Of a DNA stretch of 52,874 nucleotides, positions 7,195-15,148 are shown piece by piece. The stretch spans positions 1-52,874 of the forward strand of contig CATKXS010000008.1 of the NCBI GenBank assembly GCA_949841045.1. The letters run 5' to 3'. The notes under the pieces are model-generated. The model was given only the letters and a program-made list of their open reading frames with translations, was not told the origin of the DNA and ran no database searches. Positions within the stretch are counted from its first letter, which is position 1, and each line of letters begins with the position of its first letter. This stretch comes from an uncultured Clostridia bacterium. GTDB lineage: Bacteria > Bacillota > Clostridia > Christensenellales > UBA1242. Position numbers and translations under genes: made by a program.

Positions 7195-7437
7195 ATGAAA
7201 ATATCAAAAGCTGTTACAATGAGAATAAACGAATTGTTGAATGAAAAGGATATGTCTTGGTATAAGCTTGAGCATATAACAGGATTATCAAAAGGAACTA
7301 TAGTAGGTATTCAATATTCTCGTTATAAAAGTTTAAACTTAACTACACTTGTTATTATAATCAGAGCGATTGGCGTGTCAATAGATAAATTCTTTACAAG
7401 TCCTTTGTTTAGTGATGAAAACTTAGAAGTCGATTAA
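7195..7437 (+). CDS. small XRE-type HTH regulator, copy 1
   Basis: An 80-residue single-domain DNA-binding protein of the Cro/CI type. Residues about 7-62 carry the five-helix pattern, with W.KLEHITGLSKGTI as helices 2-3. It is paralogous to the next gene (shared YKLE..TG and FF.SP.F). SD AAAGGGG. It forms a two-gene operon with 7454 (16-bp gap), divergent from the SLOG gene. Targets unknown. Confidence 0.85.
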   Translation: MKISKAVTMRINELLNEKDMSWYKLEHITGLSKGTIVGIQYSRYKSLNLTTLVIIIRAIGVSIDKFFTSPLFSDENLEVD

Positions 7438-7453
7438 ATAAAAGAGGGAGATA

Positions 7454-7696
7454 ATGACATTTAACCAAGCATTTGCTATCAGAGTGAGAGAAGTATTAAA
7501 AGCGAAAAATATGACGCAGTACAAGTTGGAGCAGGCTACTGGCATTTATCATAGTACTATGAATTCTATATTGAACAATAGAACAAGCGCTTCAAATGTA
7601 AAAACCATATCACTTATTATTAGGGAACTTGGTTTATCGCTCTCAGAGTTCTTTGATAGTCCGATTTTTGAATTTGGCAATCTCCATATTGATTAG
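7454..7696 (+). CDS. small XRE-type HTH regulator, copy 2
   Basis: An 80-residue HTH protein. MTQYKLEQATGIYHSTMNSIL forms the HTH core at residues about 20-40, and the tail SEFFDSPIFEFGNLHID mirrors the tail of copy 1. AGAGGGAG precedes the ATG. Tandem duplication followed by divergence is the simplest origin. The two could form heterodimers, or one could be a decoy; the sequence alone does not decide. Confidence 0.85.
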   Translation: MTFNQAFAIRVREVLKAKNMTQYKLEQATGIYHSTMNSILNNRTSASNVKTISLIIRELGLSLSEFFDSPIFEFGNLHID

Positions 7697-7725
7697 AGTC
7701 ATTCATTCAATGCTTGAAACACAGC

Positions 7726-7765
7726 CATTATATGTCATTTTAATTGCATTGTCAATCATATAATG
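7726..7765. promoter_or_regulatory. 9-bp inverted repeat, possible HTH operator
   Basis: CATTATATG (7726-7734) and CATATAATG (7757-7765) are exact inverted repeats in the gap before the third HTH gene. A role as operator is inference. Confidence 0.4.
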
Positions 7766-7871
7766 TCTTATTTTACGACAAAATATTTATTATTGGGTCA
7801 GATACTGCATGTAGCCGTATCATAGTATTAAGTTAAAATTATATTGTAAATAATATAAAGGGGCTTAAACT

Positions 7872-8189
7872 ATGAAAAAGAAAATTGATTATGATGAAAT
7901 CCTTGTCAGAATGGGTTATTTCATGAACAAGGCAAATCTTTCTGCTAGAGCCACTAGTTTAAAACTTGGCTATAGTGAGCAATTCATGAAAAGAATTTAC
8001 AACAAAGGTGTTGAATTAAAGATGACTACTTGGCTTGAATTTTTAGAACTTGTTGACATTACGCCTTTGGACTTTTTCTATTTAGGAACTTCTTATAGCA
8101 AGGAAGACAAGAATGTACTTGATTTGTTCAATTCGCTTTCTGCTGACAATAAACAAACTATCATAGATTTAATGAAGAAGTTGCGTTAA
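7872..8189 (+). CDS. HTH-domain protein
   Basis: A 105-residue protein whose N-terminal 70 residues resemble a divergent Cro/CI helix-turn-helix (LSARATSLKLGYSEQFMKRI at about 24-43, followed by TPLDFF). A C-terminal helical tail (LSADNKQTIIDLMKKL) is typical of XRE regulators. The SD is AAAGGGG. It follows two shorter HTH genes after a 175-bp gap with inverted repeats and is probably transcribed separately. Target unknown. Confidence 0.75.
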   Translation: MKKKIDYDEILVRMGYFMNKANLSARATSLKLGYSEQFMKRIYNKGVELKMTTWLEFLELVDITPLDFFYLGTSYSKEDKNVLDLFNSLSADNKQTIIDLMKKLR

Positions 8190-8311
8190 AAGATTTTGTA
8201 AATTGTCAAAAATTTTACCAAAGATAAAATCAGATTTTTGAAAAGAGGTCAATTTAAGAGAGTTCAAAAAGGCTGATGCTTTTTTGATGCCAAATTTATA
8301 TAGTAATTTAT

Positions 8312-8340
8312 TTGTGTTATTTTAGTATTTATAGTATAAT
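8312..8340 (+). promoter_or_regulatory. promoter of the HD-domain gene
   Basis: TTGTGT (8312-8317), 17-bp spacer, TATAAT (8335-8340). This leaves a leader of about 117 nt, unusually long for this window, with the palindrome GGTTAGTTAACC and other small inverted repeats. Confidence 0.55.
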
Positions 8341-8463
8341 CATTTGTAAGCGAGGTTAGTTAACCAGATGTTTAGCTAGAGGTTAAATAGCTTTATATAA
8401 CGATTAATTTGGGAATGATTTTTTAAATAGTCGTTGTTGTTTTATTTTTGTAAAGGGAGAAAG

Positions 8464-9051
8464 ATGATGAGTTCAAAAGATGAGTTTTTAGAAATTTTTT
8501 ATGACAACGTTGATAGAGAGGGCGCGGACAAGTTGCTTGAATGGCTTGAGAAGTCTGACTTTTTTGAGGCGCCAGCGTCTACAAGAAGGCACTCTAGTTA
8601 TAAAGGCGGGCTATGCCAGCACTCATTAAATGTTTATAAGAGATTTGTTAAACTTTTACAATGTGAATATGGTGACGAATGGACGAAGCGTGTTTCACCT
8701 GAGAGTGTAGCGATTATGGGGCTTCTTCATGACCTTTGTAAAGTGGACACTTATGTTGAAGATGTGAAGAATGTCAAGGTCGATGGGAAGTGGGAACAAA
8801 GACCTTATTATAGATATGAGGACAGTTTGCCTTATGGTCATGGAGAAAAGTCTGTATATATAATTTCTGCATTTATGAGACTCTCTAGAGAGGAGGCGCT
8901 TGCGATAAATTGGCACATGGGTGAGTATGATATTAGAGTCAAGAACGGAAGTTTTATGATGGCAGACGTTTACTATAAATATCCTATCTGCTTTTTGCTT
9001 CATTTGGCCGATTTGACAGCGACCTATCTTGATGAAAAGAGCGACAACTAA
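8464..9051 (+). CDS. HD-domain metal-dependent phosphohydrolase-like protein
   Basis: A 195-residue protein with the HD superfamily ligand pattern: His53 (CQHSLNV), His89-Asp90 (LLHDLCK), His126 (YGHGEKS), His151 (NWHMG) and Asp183 (HLADLTATYL). HD proteins cleave phosphoester bonds, often of nucleotides or RNA; the substrate here is unknown. ATG 8464 follows AGGGAGAA; the in-frame TTG at 8434 lacks an SD. The spacing and the late Asp suggest an intact active site. It stands alone with its own promoter. Confidence 0.85.
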   Translation: MMSSKDEFLEIFYDNVDREGADKLLEWLEKSDFFEAPASTRRHSSYKGGLCQHSLNVYKRFVKLLQCEYGDEWTKRVSPESVAIMGLLHDLCKVDTYVEDVKNVKVDGKWEQRPYYRYEDSLPYGHGEKSVYIISAFMRLSREEALAINWHMGEYDIRVKNGSFMMADVYYKYPICFLLHLADLTATYLDEKSDN

Positions 9052-9258
9052 GCAGGTTTTTTGCATATATATGTGTGCATAGAATTCTTGATTTGATAAA
9101 GGCTAGGGCAATAAATATAAGTTATAAATCCAAGCTCTTTCGTAATATATATATTGATATAATTGTATATAGAAAAATTAATTACACAACATATAGTTTA
9201 GAAAGAGGAATAATCAAAACAAACTTTGCAAGTTTATGCATTTTTTTTAAAATCACTA
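9052..9258. other. AT-rich gap without a supported gene
   Basis: I see no gene, hairpin or repeat worth naming. A 96-codon open frame over 9075-9365 lacks an SD and overlaps the next promoter and start. Confidence 0.5.
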
Positions 9259-9287
9259 TTGACATGAGGCTTGCAGATGAGTATAAT
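9259..9287 (+). promoter_or_regulatory. promoter of the 9320 gene
   Basis: TTGACA (9259-9264), 17-bp spacer, TATAAT (9282-9287), with AAAGGAGG shortly after. Confidence 0.88.
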
Positions 9288-9319
9288 AAAGTTAAGAAAA
9301 GAAAAGGAGGACTGCAATT

Positions 9320-11482
9320 ATGCCAGGAATTACCAATTCAAAAGCTCTTGATGTTACAAAATTAGCTATGAAACTTAAAGAGGATATGAACGTTATAGAA
9401 CAACAGAAACAAGCAATTGAAAATAAGTGGAAGGCCGCTCAATCTGAAATGCTTGTTAAAGATAAGCTCTTAACTAATATTACAAATCAATATGACGACC
9501 TTAATGGAGAATTTTCAGAACTCAATGACTATTTTTCTGTCATTGCTGCTGAAAATGACCAACTTACAAGTCTCATTGACGACTTTAACAAGAGATTTGA
9601 TGAGCTTGAGAAAGAGATAGGTGGATTAAGAAATATTGAAAACTTTAAAAATAATCTCGAGGGCGTAAGACTTCAAAGAAGAATAAATGAAGTTCACAAA
9701 AAGGAATTAGCTAGAAACAAGGCAGAACTTAATAAATATAAAGCTGAAGTTTTGGCTGATAAAAAGGCTTCTCAAGCTGAACTTAAAGCTGTTCAAGCTG
9801 AACTTGATAAAGCTAACAAAGAATACAAGCTTGCTAAAGAGGAATTTGCAACATATCTTAAAGATACAAAGGTTTATGCTTATGTATTTGAAGACATCAT
9901 TTTCCCTAAGTTCAAAAATGGCTTTGATGTTCTCAGTGACGAACATGCTGACAATGTAAACCAAATTAAGTTTAGCAATGCTGTTAAAGCAGCTAAGAAA
10001 ATTGACGAAAAATACAACAAGGCTCAAGTTAAATATGAAAAGTCTATTGCTAGAGGAAAAAGCGCAAAAGCTCCAGTCTTTGCTGACAATGCTTATTCAA
10101 AAATCATGAGTGATATTGTTGAAGAATTCAACCTCTATACTTCAAGACTTGCTAAGACTGAAGTTACTAAAGAAATTTTAGATAATTTCTTAAAGGAATA
10201 TCCTTCTTCTGCAACTTCTGAAGACATCTGCGAACAAATCGTAAGCGACAAGTCTAAATGGAATGCTAACTCTTTCGTTAAATCTCCTAAGGTTTATGTT
10301 CCAATGCTTGCTGCAGCTGCAGTAATTGTTGCTGGTATCGTTGGCGTTTCATATCTTGTTCCAGCTCTTGCAAATAAGACTTACGAAGCTGATACTGCAA
10401 ATCAAATAACTCAAATTTCAAGTACTCTTGCTGACGATAGTGTAAAAACTCACTATGACAATATCTTAACTGATAACAGCCATGCTGATACTGTTACAAC
10501 TATCTTTGGTGAAAATAAAACTCAATCATTTGGAATTGATAGAGATGTAAATTACTCTGACTTAGCAACTGGTTATGCAATCGTGGAAGAAGCTAGGAAC
10601 AACGCTGAAACAATTATCAACTATGACGCAAACGGAAGAATTGATTCAAGTTGTAAATATGCTGTAGCTGTATCTAACTATAACGCAGCTGTTCAAAGTA
10701 GCAACGTATCTGACGCTAAGTTATACGCTGACGAAATTCTTTCTTACAGTGATGAAATGCAAACATATTCAAGTTCTTCAACTCAAGGTCTTAGTACTAT
10801 GCTTGATGCAGCGGGTACTTCAATGGATGAAATTAGATATGTTCTCGACCTTCTTAATAACCCATCATTCTCAGTTGAATTTTCAAGTACTGATGTTGCA
10901 AGATTTGGAAACTTACTTAAGAATCCAGCAAAGGGTGGTAAAACTCTTGGAGTTATTTCAAATGTTTACAACAGAGAAACTGGTGACGTTACTATCCTTG
11001 CAGAATGCGAAGATAAAACTCATACAACTTACTACAACCTTGTTTCTTTCCAAATTAAAGAAGGACTTATCAATGTTACTCCTGAAACACTTATGAGCGG
11101 GCTTGAAAATGGTAGTGTTGTAGCTTCTAAAATTTCTTATGATAAAGAACTTCTCACTAGCGTTGAAGGACAGCACACTCAAATGAATGCTTCAAACGGC
11201 GAAACTGTAAGTGGACTTCCAACTGTTGCATATACTGCTTCTGCTAAATATGATGACAAGATTGGTGTAACAAAGATTACTGCAAGTGCACTTTTAGTAG
11301 TTAAAGATGAAGCTGGCAACGTAATTGGTACAAACACTGTTTCATTTACAAAGAGTTATCAAGGTAAAGTAACAGCAGCTGATAAAGAGAATGAAATTAA
11401 AGCTTCTCTTGCAAGAGAACTCAATAAAATTGTTGATGCTGAAGTATCTCTTAATGTCGAAGCTGACAATGAACTTGCTTAA
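9320..11482 (+). CDS. large coiled-coil protein with one central membrane segment, unknown
   Basis: A 720-residue protein. Residues about 15-190 are predicted long coiled coil (many Lys/Glu/Ala heptads). Residues 190-325 are mixed helical. Residues about 328-350 (PMLAAAAVIVAGIVGVSYLV) form a single transmembrane helix, and residues 351-720 look extracytoplasmic (Ser/Thr/Asn-rich, beta-prone). The charge pattern suggests N-in, C-out topology. No signal peptide. The perfect promoter and SD suggest high expression. It is monocistronic, with a terminator 12 bp after the stop. It may link a cytoplasmic scaffold to the envelope; this is inference and no family is recognised. Confidence 0.85.
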   Translation: MPGITNSKALDVTKLAMKLKEDMNVIEQQKQAIENKWKAAQSEMLVKDKLLTNITNQYDDLNGEFSELNDYFSVIAAENDQLTSLIDDFNKRFDELEKEIGGLRNIENFKNNLEGVRLQRRINEVHKKELARNKAELNKYKAEVLADKKASQAELKAVQAELDKANKEYKLAKEEFATYLKDTKVYAYVFEDIIFPKFKNGFDVLSDEHADNVNQIKFSNAVKAAKKIDEKYNKAQVKYEKSIARGKSAKAPVFADNAYSKIMSDIVEEFNLYTSRLAKTEVTKEILDNFLKEYPSSATSEDICEQIVSDKSKWNANSFVKSPKVYVPMLAAAAVIVAGIVGVSYLVPALANKTYEADTANQITQISSTLADDSVKTHYDNILTDNSHADTVTTIFGENKTQSFGIDRDVNYSDLATGYAIVEEARNNAETIINYDANGRIDSSCKYAVAVSNYNAAVQSSNVSDAKLYADEILSYSDEMQTYSSSSTQGLSTMLDAAGTSMDEIRYVLDLLNNPSFSVEFSSTDVARFGNLLKNPAKGGKTLGVISNVYNRETGDVTILAECEDKTHTTYYNLVSFQIKEGLINVTPETLMSGLENGSVVASKISYDKELLTSVEGQHTQMNASNGETVSGLPTVAYTASAKYDDKIGVTKITASALLVVKDEAGNVIGTNTVSFTKSYQGKVTAADKENEIKASLARELNKIVDAEVSLNVEADNELA

Positions 11483-11494
11483 CTTAAATTAAAA

Positions 11495-11524
11495 AAGGGG
11501 AATAAAATTATTCCTCTTTTTTTG
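11495..11524 (+). terminator. terminator after the 9320 gene
   Basis: GGGGAATAA (11497-11505) pairs with TTATTCCTC (11508-11516), then T8. Confidence 0.85.
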
Positions 11525-11526
11525 TG

Positions 11527-11720
11527 CGTGCCTTATGCACTTTGTGTTCACTTCGTTTGGGTGTATTATGCACTTTGTGCTCACTACGTTTAAGCAGGTC
11601 TTGTTATTGTGTGGCTAAGCCACTGTGCTTTAGGCACCATTTGTTAACTTCGTTGTTGCTGGTCGGGTAGTGGCTAAGTTATTGTCTAAGGCATTTATTA
11701 TCTACTGCGGTGGAATATAG
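11527..11720. repeat. second, more decayed palindrome cluster
   Basis: Near-palindromes GTGCCTTATGCAC, GTGTATTATGCAC, GTGGCTAAGCCAC and GTGCTTTAGGCAC recur with linkers resembling TTTGTGTTCACTTCGTTTG. This is the same composite unit as 6025-6445, with more mismatches. The rest of the gap to 11881 shows nothing further. Confidence 0.75.
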
Positions 11721-11881
11721 ATATTTCGTGGCAAAGTTTGGTTACTATGTTATTGCTGGGTGATATAAAAAATTATTGTCAAACGAATGTTAAAATTGGT
11801 TGCAATTTTGCATTGGCGGACATAGTAAAGAAAATTTATTTTCAATATAAACACAAAAGTAAAAAAAGTTTAATAAAAATG

Positions 11882-11910
11882 TTGACAAAGACCAAATAAT
11901 ATGATATTAT
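11882..11910 (+). promoter_or_regulatory. promoter of tRNA-Ala
   Basis: TTGACA (11882-11887), 17-bp spacer, TATTAT (11905-11910). The start is near 11917, about five bases before the tRNA. Confidence 0.85.
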
Positions 11911-11921
11911 TTAAGAGCATT

Positions 11922-11998
11922 GGGGGATTAGCTCAGCTGGCTAGAGCGCCTGCCTTGCAAGCAGGAGGTCATCGGTTCGATTCCGATATTCTCCACCA
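11922..11998 (+). tRNA. tRNA-Ala (anticodon UGC)
   Basis: A 77-nt cloverleaf: acceptor GGGGGAT pairs with ATTCTCC, the D-arm is TAGCTCAGCTGGCTAGAGC, the anticodon stem CCTGC/GCAGG closes a loop with TGC, and the T-arm is ATCGGTTCGATTCCGAT. CCA is encoded at the 3' end. It is transcribed from its own promoter and followed by a terminator. Copies of its 3' end lie downstream. Confidence 0.97.
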
Positions 11999-12009
11999 AA
12001 CGACATATG

Positions 12010-12032
12010 AGGACGCACTTGCGTCCTTTTTG
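12010..12032 (+). terminator. terminator after tRNA-Ala
   Basis: AGGACGCA (12010-12017) pairs with TGCGTCCT (12020-12027), then T5. Confidence 0.88.
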
Positions 12033-12137
12033 TATGCCTTGCGCTTGGTCATTTACGTCTATGTAAACTCCCGTCGTGCTCTGGCTTAAATGTACACAAT
12101 CTGCAACCCTTCGCTGTCATTTGACTATGTTCCCCAA

Positions 12138-12329
12138 TATTCGATTTAGGTTATTTACTCCACCAAACCAAATGCTGTAAGAACACCGAAGCAAACGTTC
12201 GGACAGCGATTAAATCGCTCCACCAAAAAAAACACCGCAAGGTGTTTTTTATTTACGAAATATATGTGAGGGAAACGATTGGTGGAAGGCTACAAGGTTT
12301 TACGTAGTAAGTTTTTGTGTTTTCCACCA
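12138..12329. repeat. copies of the tRNA-Ala 3' end, possible old attachment sites
   Basis: CTCCACCAAA of the tRNA end recurs at 12158-12167 (preceded by TTCGATT, as in the T-arm) and at 12218-12227. The inverted form TGGTGGAA is at 12280-12287, with TTCCACCA at 12322-12329. A hairpin plus T6 (AAACACC GCAA GGTGTTT, 12229-12250) lies between them. The remaining sequence to 12460 is AT-rich with no gene seen. Repeated integration at the tRNA 3' end would explain the copies, but no integrase is present in the window. Confidence 0.5.
12229..12250 (+). terminator. intrinsic terminator
   Basis: AAACACC, loop GCAA, GGTGTTT, with T6. No gene ends just upstream, so it may close tRNA read-through. Confidence 0.65.
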
Positions 12330-12461
12330 TAGGCCGTCTAAATCAAATTTTTTTGTTTAGACTTTTTATTTAAGCTAATTAAACTTTAGATTTATTGAGT
12401 GAATAATAAAATTGCTGGTTAAAATTATATTTATATAAACATAAATTTAAAAAACTTTTTA

Positions 12462-12496
12462 AATAAAAATGAACCTCATATTTAAGGTTCAATTTA
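12462..12496 (-). terminator. terminator of the 12539-12910 gene
   Basis: On the minus strand, TGAACCT pairs with AGGTTCA around an 8-nt loop and is followed by TTTTTATTT. Confidence 0.75.
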
Positions 12497-12538
12497 ATTT
12501 TATAAGTCGGCTTTTTGCCTAATAATCAAATAGGTTTA

Positions 12539-12910
12539 TTATGCTTTCTCGCATTCGTCTTCATTATCCTGTGAAGCTTTAATAAACTGGCATTGTGAAA
12601 CTTCCATTTTTATTCGATTTAATACTTCAGGAGATACATCCTTTCCTTGCTCAATAATGTCAAGTGCTTCTAAATTAATGAGGTCTTTTAACTCTAAAAT
12701 TTCTGCTTGCTTCTTTGCTAAGAATATTAATTCATCTAAAGAAGAAGCTCTAAATACCTTATTTATATGTATTGAATCATAGTTATTTTCGCTGACAAAG
12801 TTCGAAAAATCTATTGCAAAAGTTGGGTCGTTGTTTTTAATTTTTATAAGCCATTCCTCTATATTCCCAAAATTTTTTATAAGTTGAGATTTTATTAATT
12901 CACTATACAT
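12539..12910 (-). CDS. unknown small protein
   Basis: A 123-residue soluble acidic protein, predicted helical, ending in Asp/Glu-rich NEDECEKA. It contains a short repeat of LKDLINLEALDIIEQGK-type leucine spacing but no recognised domain. On the minus strand GGAGGCG lies just upstream of the ATG. It is flanked by tRNA-end copies on one side and a 42-bp tandem repeat on the other. Function unknown; accessory gene likely. Confidence 0.75.
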   Translation of the reverse strand: MYSELIKSQLIKNFGNIEEWLIKIKNNDPTFAIDFSNFVSENNYDSIHINKVFRASSLDELIFLAKKQAEILELKDLINLEALDIIEQGKDVSPEVLNRIKMEVSQCQFIKASQDNEDECEKA

Positions 12911-13031
12911 AAACGCCTCCTGTAATTTTAAGTTTTATTATGTACATTATTATAAAGTATTTTGTAAAGAATGTCAAGCGGTAGTTATATTTAATTTTGG
13001 AAGAACTTTAAAAACAAAATCCTTTATTTAG

Positions 13032-13153
13032 TACGCAAGAATAATGAGAGATTTATCGAACATTTTCTTTAGATACGCAAGAACAATGTGAGATTTATCG
13101 AACATTTTCTTTAGATACGCAAGAATAATGTGAGATTTATCGAACATTTTCTT
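13032..13153. repeat. 42-bp tandem repeat, about 2.9 copies
   Basis: Units start at 13032, 13074 and 13116 with TACGCAAGAA; the third is cut short. Differences are one or two bases per unit. Between adjacent units ACATTTTCTT and AAGAACAATGT can pair around TAGATACGC, so each junction can form a stem-loop. Exactly 42 bp is four helical turns, compatible with repeated protein binding. The rest of 12911-13406 is AT-rich; a TATAAT at 13262 has no good -35. Confidence 0.9.
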
Positions 13154-13406
13154 ATTTTCTATTTTATTAGTTATGATTTTTAGTATTTTTTAATTATTTA
13201 GGAGCAGATATTGCCAGGTTTATTATTTTTAAGTAAATATTTCGTTTTTCAACAAATGGTATATAATGGAAGCTTGAGTCGCAAGATGTAGTGGCTTTTT
13301 TTGAGAGTATTATTAAAGGCAAATAAAATTGTCTATTTTGCATATTATAATTGTAGTAATCTTATAAAACTATCTGTGAAAAATTCAAAAAAATTTTAAT
13401 AAGCTA

Positions 13407-13435
13407 TTGAAAAAACTTTTTATCTGTGCTATAAT
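13407..13435 (+). promoter_or_regulatory. promoter of the 13455 gene
   Basis: TTGAAA (13407-13412), 17-bp spacer, TATAAT (13430-13435). The leader is about 13 nt and contains GGAGG. Confidence 0.85.
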
Positions 13436-13454
13436 AGACGTACATGGAGGGATT

Positions 13455-14951
13455 ATGTCTAAACATTTAGTAAAAATTTTATCTATTTGTGCTTTAGTTG
13501 TAATGCTCGCAGCATCAATCGTTGGCGCTGCAATATGTGTTTCTGAAGCAATTGGTGTCACTCTCAGTATCTTTGAAAGTGGAATTGAAAGTGAATATTA
13601 TGAAGGGGGAAACAATCTTGCTATTTATATCGATGGTGTTAAGCAAGATTCAAACAAAGTTCAAGTTACAAAGTATACAGAAGTAACTGTTGAATTTAAA
13701 GATGAAGGCTATGATTTTGTAGGCTGGTATGAGGGTGAATATGACCTCGATAAAGATAAGCCAACAGGCAAGAGCGCAACTTATAAATTTGAAGTTAAGA
13801 AGAACATGAAGCTCACTGCTGTGAGAAATGCAAAATCTTACACTGTAACTTATCAAGGCAACATGGATGATGAATCTCCAATTGAGGGAATCGAGACTAC
13901 TCAAGTTTATCAATATAACGAACCTCTTGAAGTTTTGACTGCTACAGACCCTGAAAAGATTGGCTTTGACGGTTGGTGTGTTGCTGTTGATGGCGAAATT
14001 ATCAATGCAACTCCTGTTAAAAATGCAACTTTTGGCGACAAGAAAGAAGTTACTGTAATGCCAGCTTGGTCAAACCAAATGGTTCTTACACTTAAAGATA
14101 GAGAAACAGAGGAAACCATTGCGTCTACTAGACTTACTGCTTTTGCTCTTTCAAAATATGGGCTTCCTGGCGCTGACAATACTTTAGTTGCAAACTATAT
14201 TATGAAGGGTTATGAATTTGCAGGTTGGTCAAACGAGCAAGGTACTTTAGTTGAAAATGCTGGTGAATTTGTTGAAGAAGGTAAAACATTATATCTTGAA
14301 CAAACACTCGTTGAGTATACTATAAACATTTCTTCTAACTATGCTGATACTGCAACTATCACATATGATGCTGTAAACGGCTTTAAAGGTGAATTCCCAG
14401 TAAGACAATACTATCATGTTGCTGGTGTTAAGTATAACGATACAGTTTACACTTATGATGCTGAAGCTAATAATTTTGTTGGTCTTGGTGAAGCGCTCAT
14501 CGCTGGCGAAGACTTAACAGCTAACGTAACTGCAGTTTGGGAAAGCGATTACAGCACAGTAACATTTGTTATCGCTGGACTTGATGCAAATGCTGAATAT
14601 GCAATTTATGGCGACAAAGATGGAAGAAGAACAATGGTTGAAGAAAGAGTAATGGCTACTTTCACTGATGAAGAAGGTGCTGGTAACTACGACCTCTCTT
14701 ACAACGTTCTCAACTTCTTCGCAGGTTATGAAAACCTTAGAGATGAAAACGATAGACCTGTTTCAGCTATTCCAACAGATGTTCAAATTGTTGTAACTCA
14801 AGATGGTACAAACAAAGTTTACGATGAAGAACTTGGACTTGGTTCAGAAGGAAACGTTTCATTCGGTTACATTCTTGCTTATATGGAATATGTATGCAAT
14901 ATTGATATGAACACTGTAACAGAAGTTACTGTAAACTTCCTTTACGCATAA
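13455..14951 (+). CDS. secreted InlB B-repeat-like surface protein
   Basis: A 498-residue protein. Residues about 5-30 are a hydrophobic signal or anchor (ILSICALVVMLAASIVGAAI). The rest is beta-rich, with InlB B-repeat/Flg_new-like units recognisable from GY(D/E)F(V/A)GW motifs (YDFVGWYEG, FDGWCVAVDG, YEFAGWSNEQ), each followed by a strand ending in L..(A/E)W-like turns. No LPXTG and no C-terminal membrane helix, so it is either held by the N-terminal helix or released. The start at 13455 is fixed by GGAGG and by the promoter, which occupies the in-frame upstream codons. The 42-bp repeats lie 250 bp upstream. Confidence 0.85.
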   Translation: MSKHLVKILSICALVVMLAASIVGAAICVSEAIGVTLSIFESGIESEYYEGGNNLAIYIDGVKQDSNKVQVTKYTEVTVEFKDEGYDFVGWYEGEYDLDKDKPTGKSATYKFEVKKNMKLTAVRNAKSYTVTYQGNMDDESPIEGIETTQVYQYNEPLEVLTATDPEKIGFDGWCVAVDGEIINATPVKNATFGDKKEVTVMPAWSNQMVLTLKDRETEETIASTRLTAFALSKYGLPGADNTLVANYIMKGYEFAGWSNEQGTLVENAGEFVEEGKTLYLEQTLVEYTINISSNYADTATITYDAVNGFKGEFPVRQYYHVAGVKYNDTVYTYDAEANNFVGLGEALIAGEDLTANVTAVWESDYSTVTFVIAGLDANAEYAIYGDKDGRRTMVEERVMATFTDEEGAGNYDLSYNVLNFFAGYENLRDENDRPVSAIPTDVQIVVTQDGTNKVYDEELGLGSEGNVSFGYILAYMEYVCNIDMNTVTEVTVNFLYA

Positions 14952-14972
14952 GAGAAATTTAAAAATAAATAA

Positions 14973-15004
14973 AAATCCTATACCTTTTGGTGTGGGATTT
15001 TTTT
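14973..15004 (+). terminator. terminator after the 13455 gene
   Basis: AATCCTATACC pairs with GGTGTGGGATT around TTTT, followed by T7. Confidence 0.82.
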
Positions 15005-15113
15005 AGCGTTAAAAAATGGGAATTTGTTGAGGGTTTTATTAAGTTGTATGGAAACATTTTCAAGTTACAAAAAAAAGTAAATAAAGTGTTTTTATTAAAT
15101 CATTTTAAAATAT

Positions 15114-15142
15114 TTGGTTATTGCCGACAAATATGGTAGAAT
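15114..15142 (+). promoter_or_regulatory. promoter giving a leaderless engB mRNA
   Basis: TTGGTT (15114-15119), 17-bp spacer, TAGAAT (15137-15142). Seven bases after the -10 box is the A of the engB ATG, and no Shine-Dalgarno precedes it. Confidence 0.55.
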
Positions 15143-15148
15143 AAACTT

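Noticed and set aside
9075-9365. 96-codon open frame before the 9320 gene
   Set aside because: No ribosome-binding site. It runs over the consensus promoter and start of the next gene, and the composition is that of random AT-rich sequence.
11901-12089. Open frame over the tRNA-Ala gene
   Set aside because: It reads straight through the tRNA and its terminator.
13032-13153. CRISPR array
   Set aside because: Units are contiguous with no unique spacers, and no cas genes are in the window.
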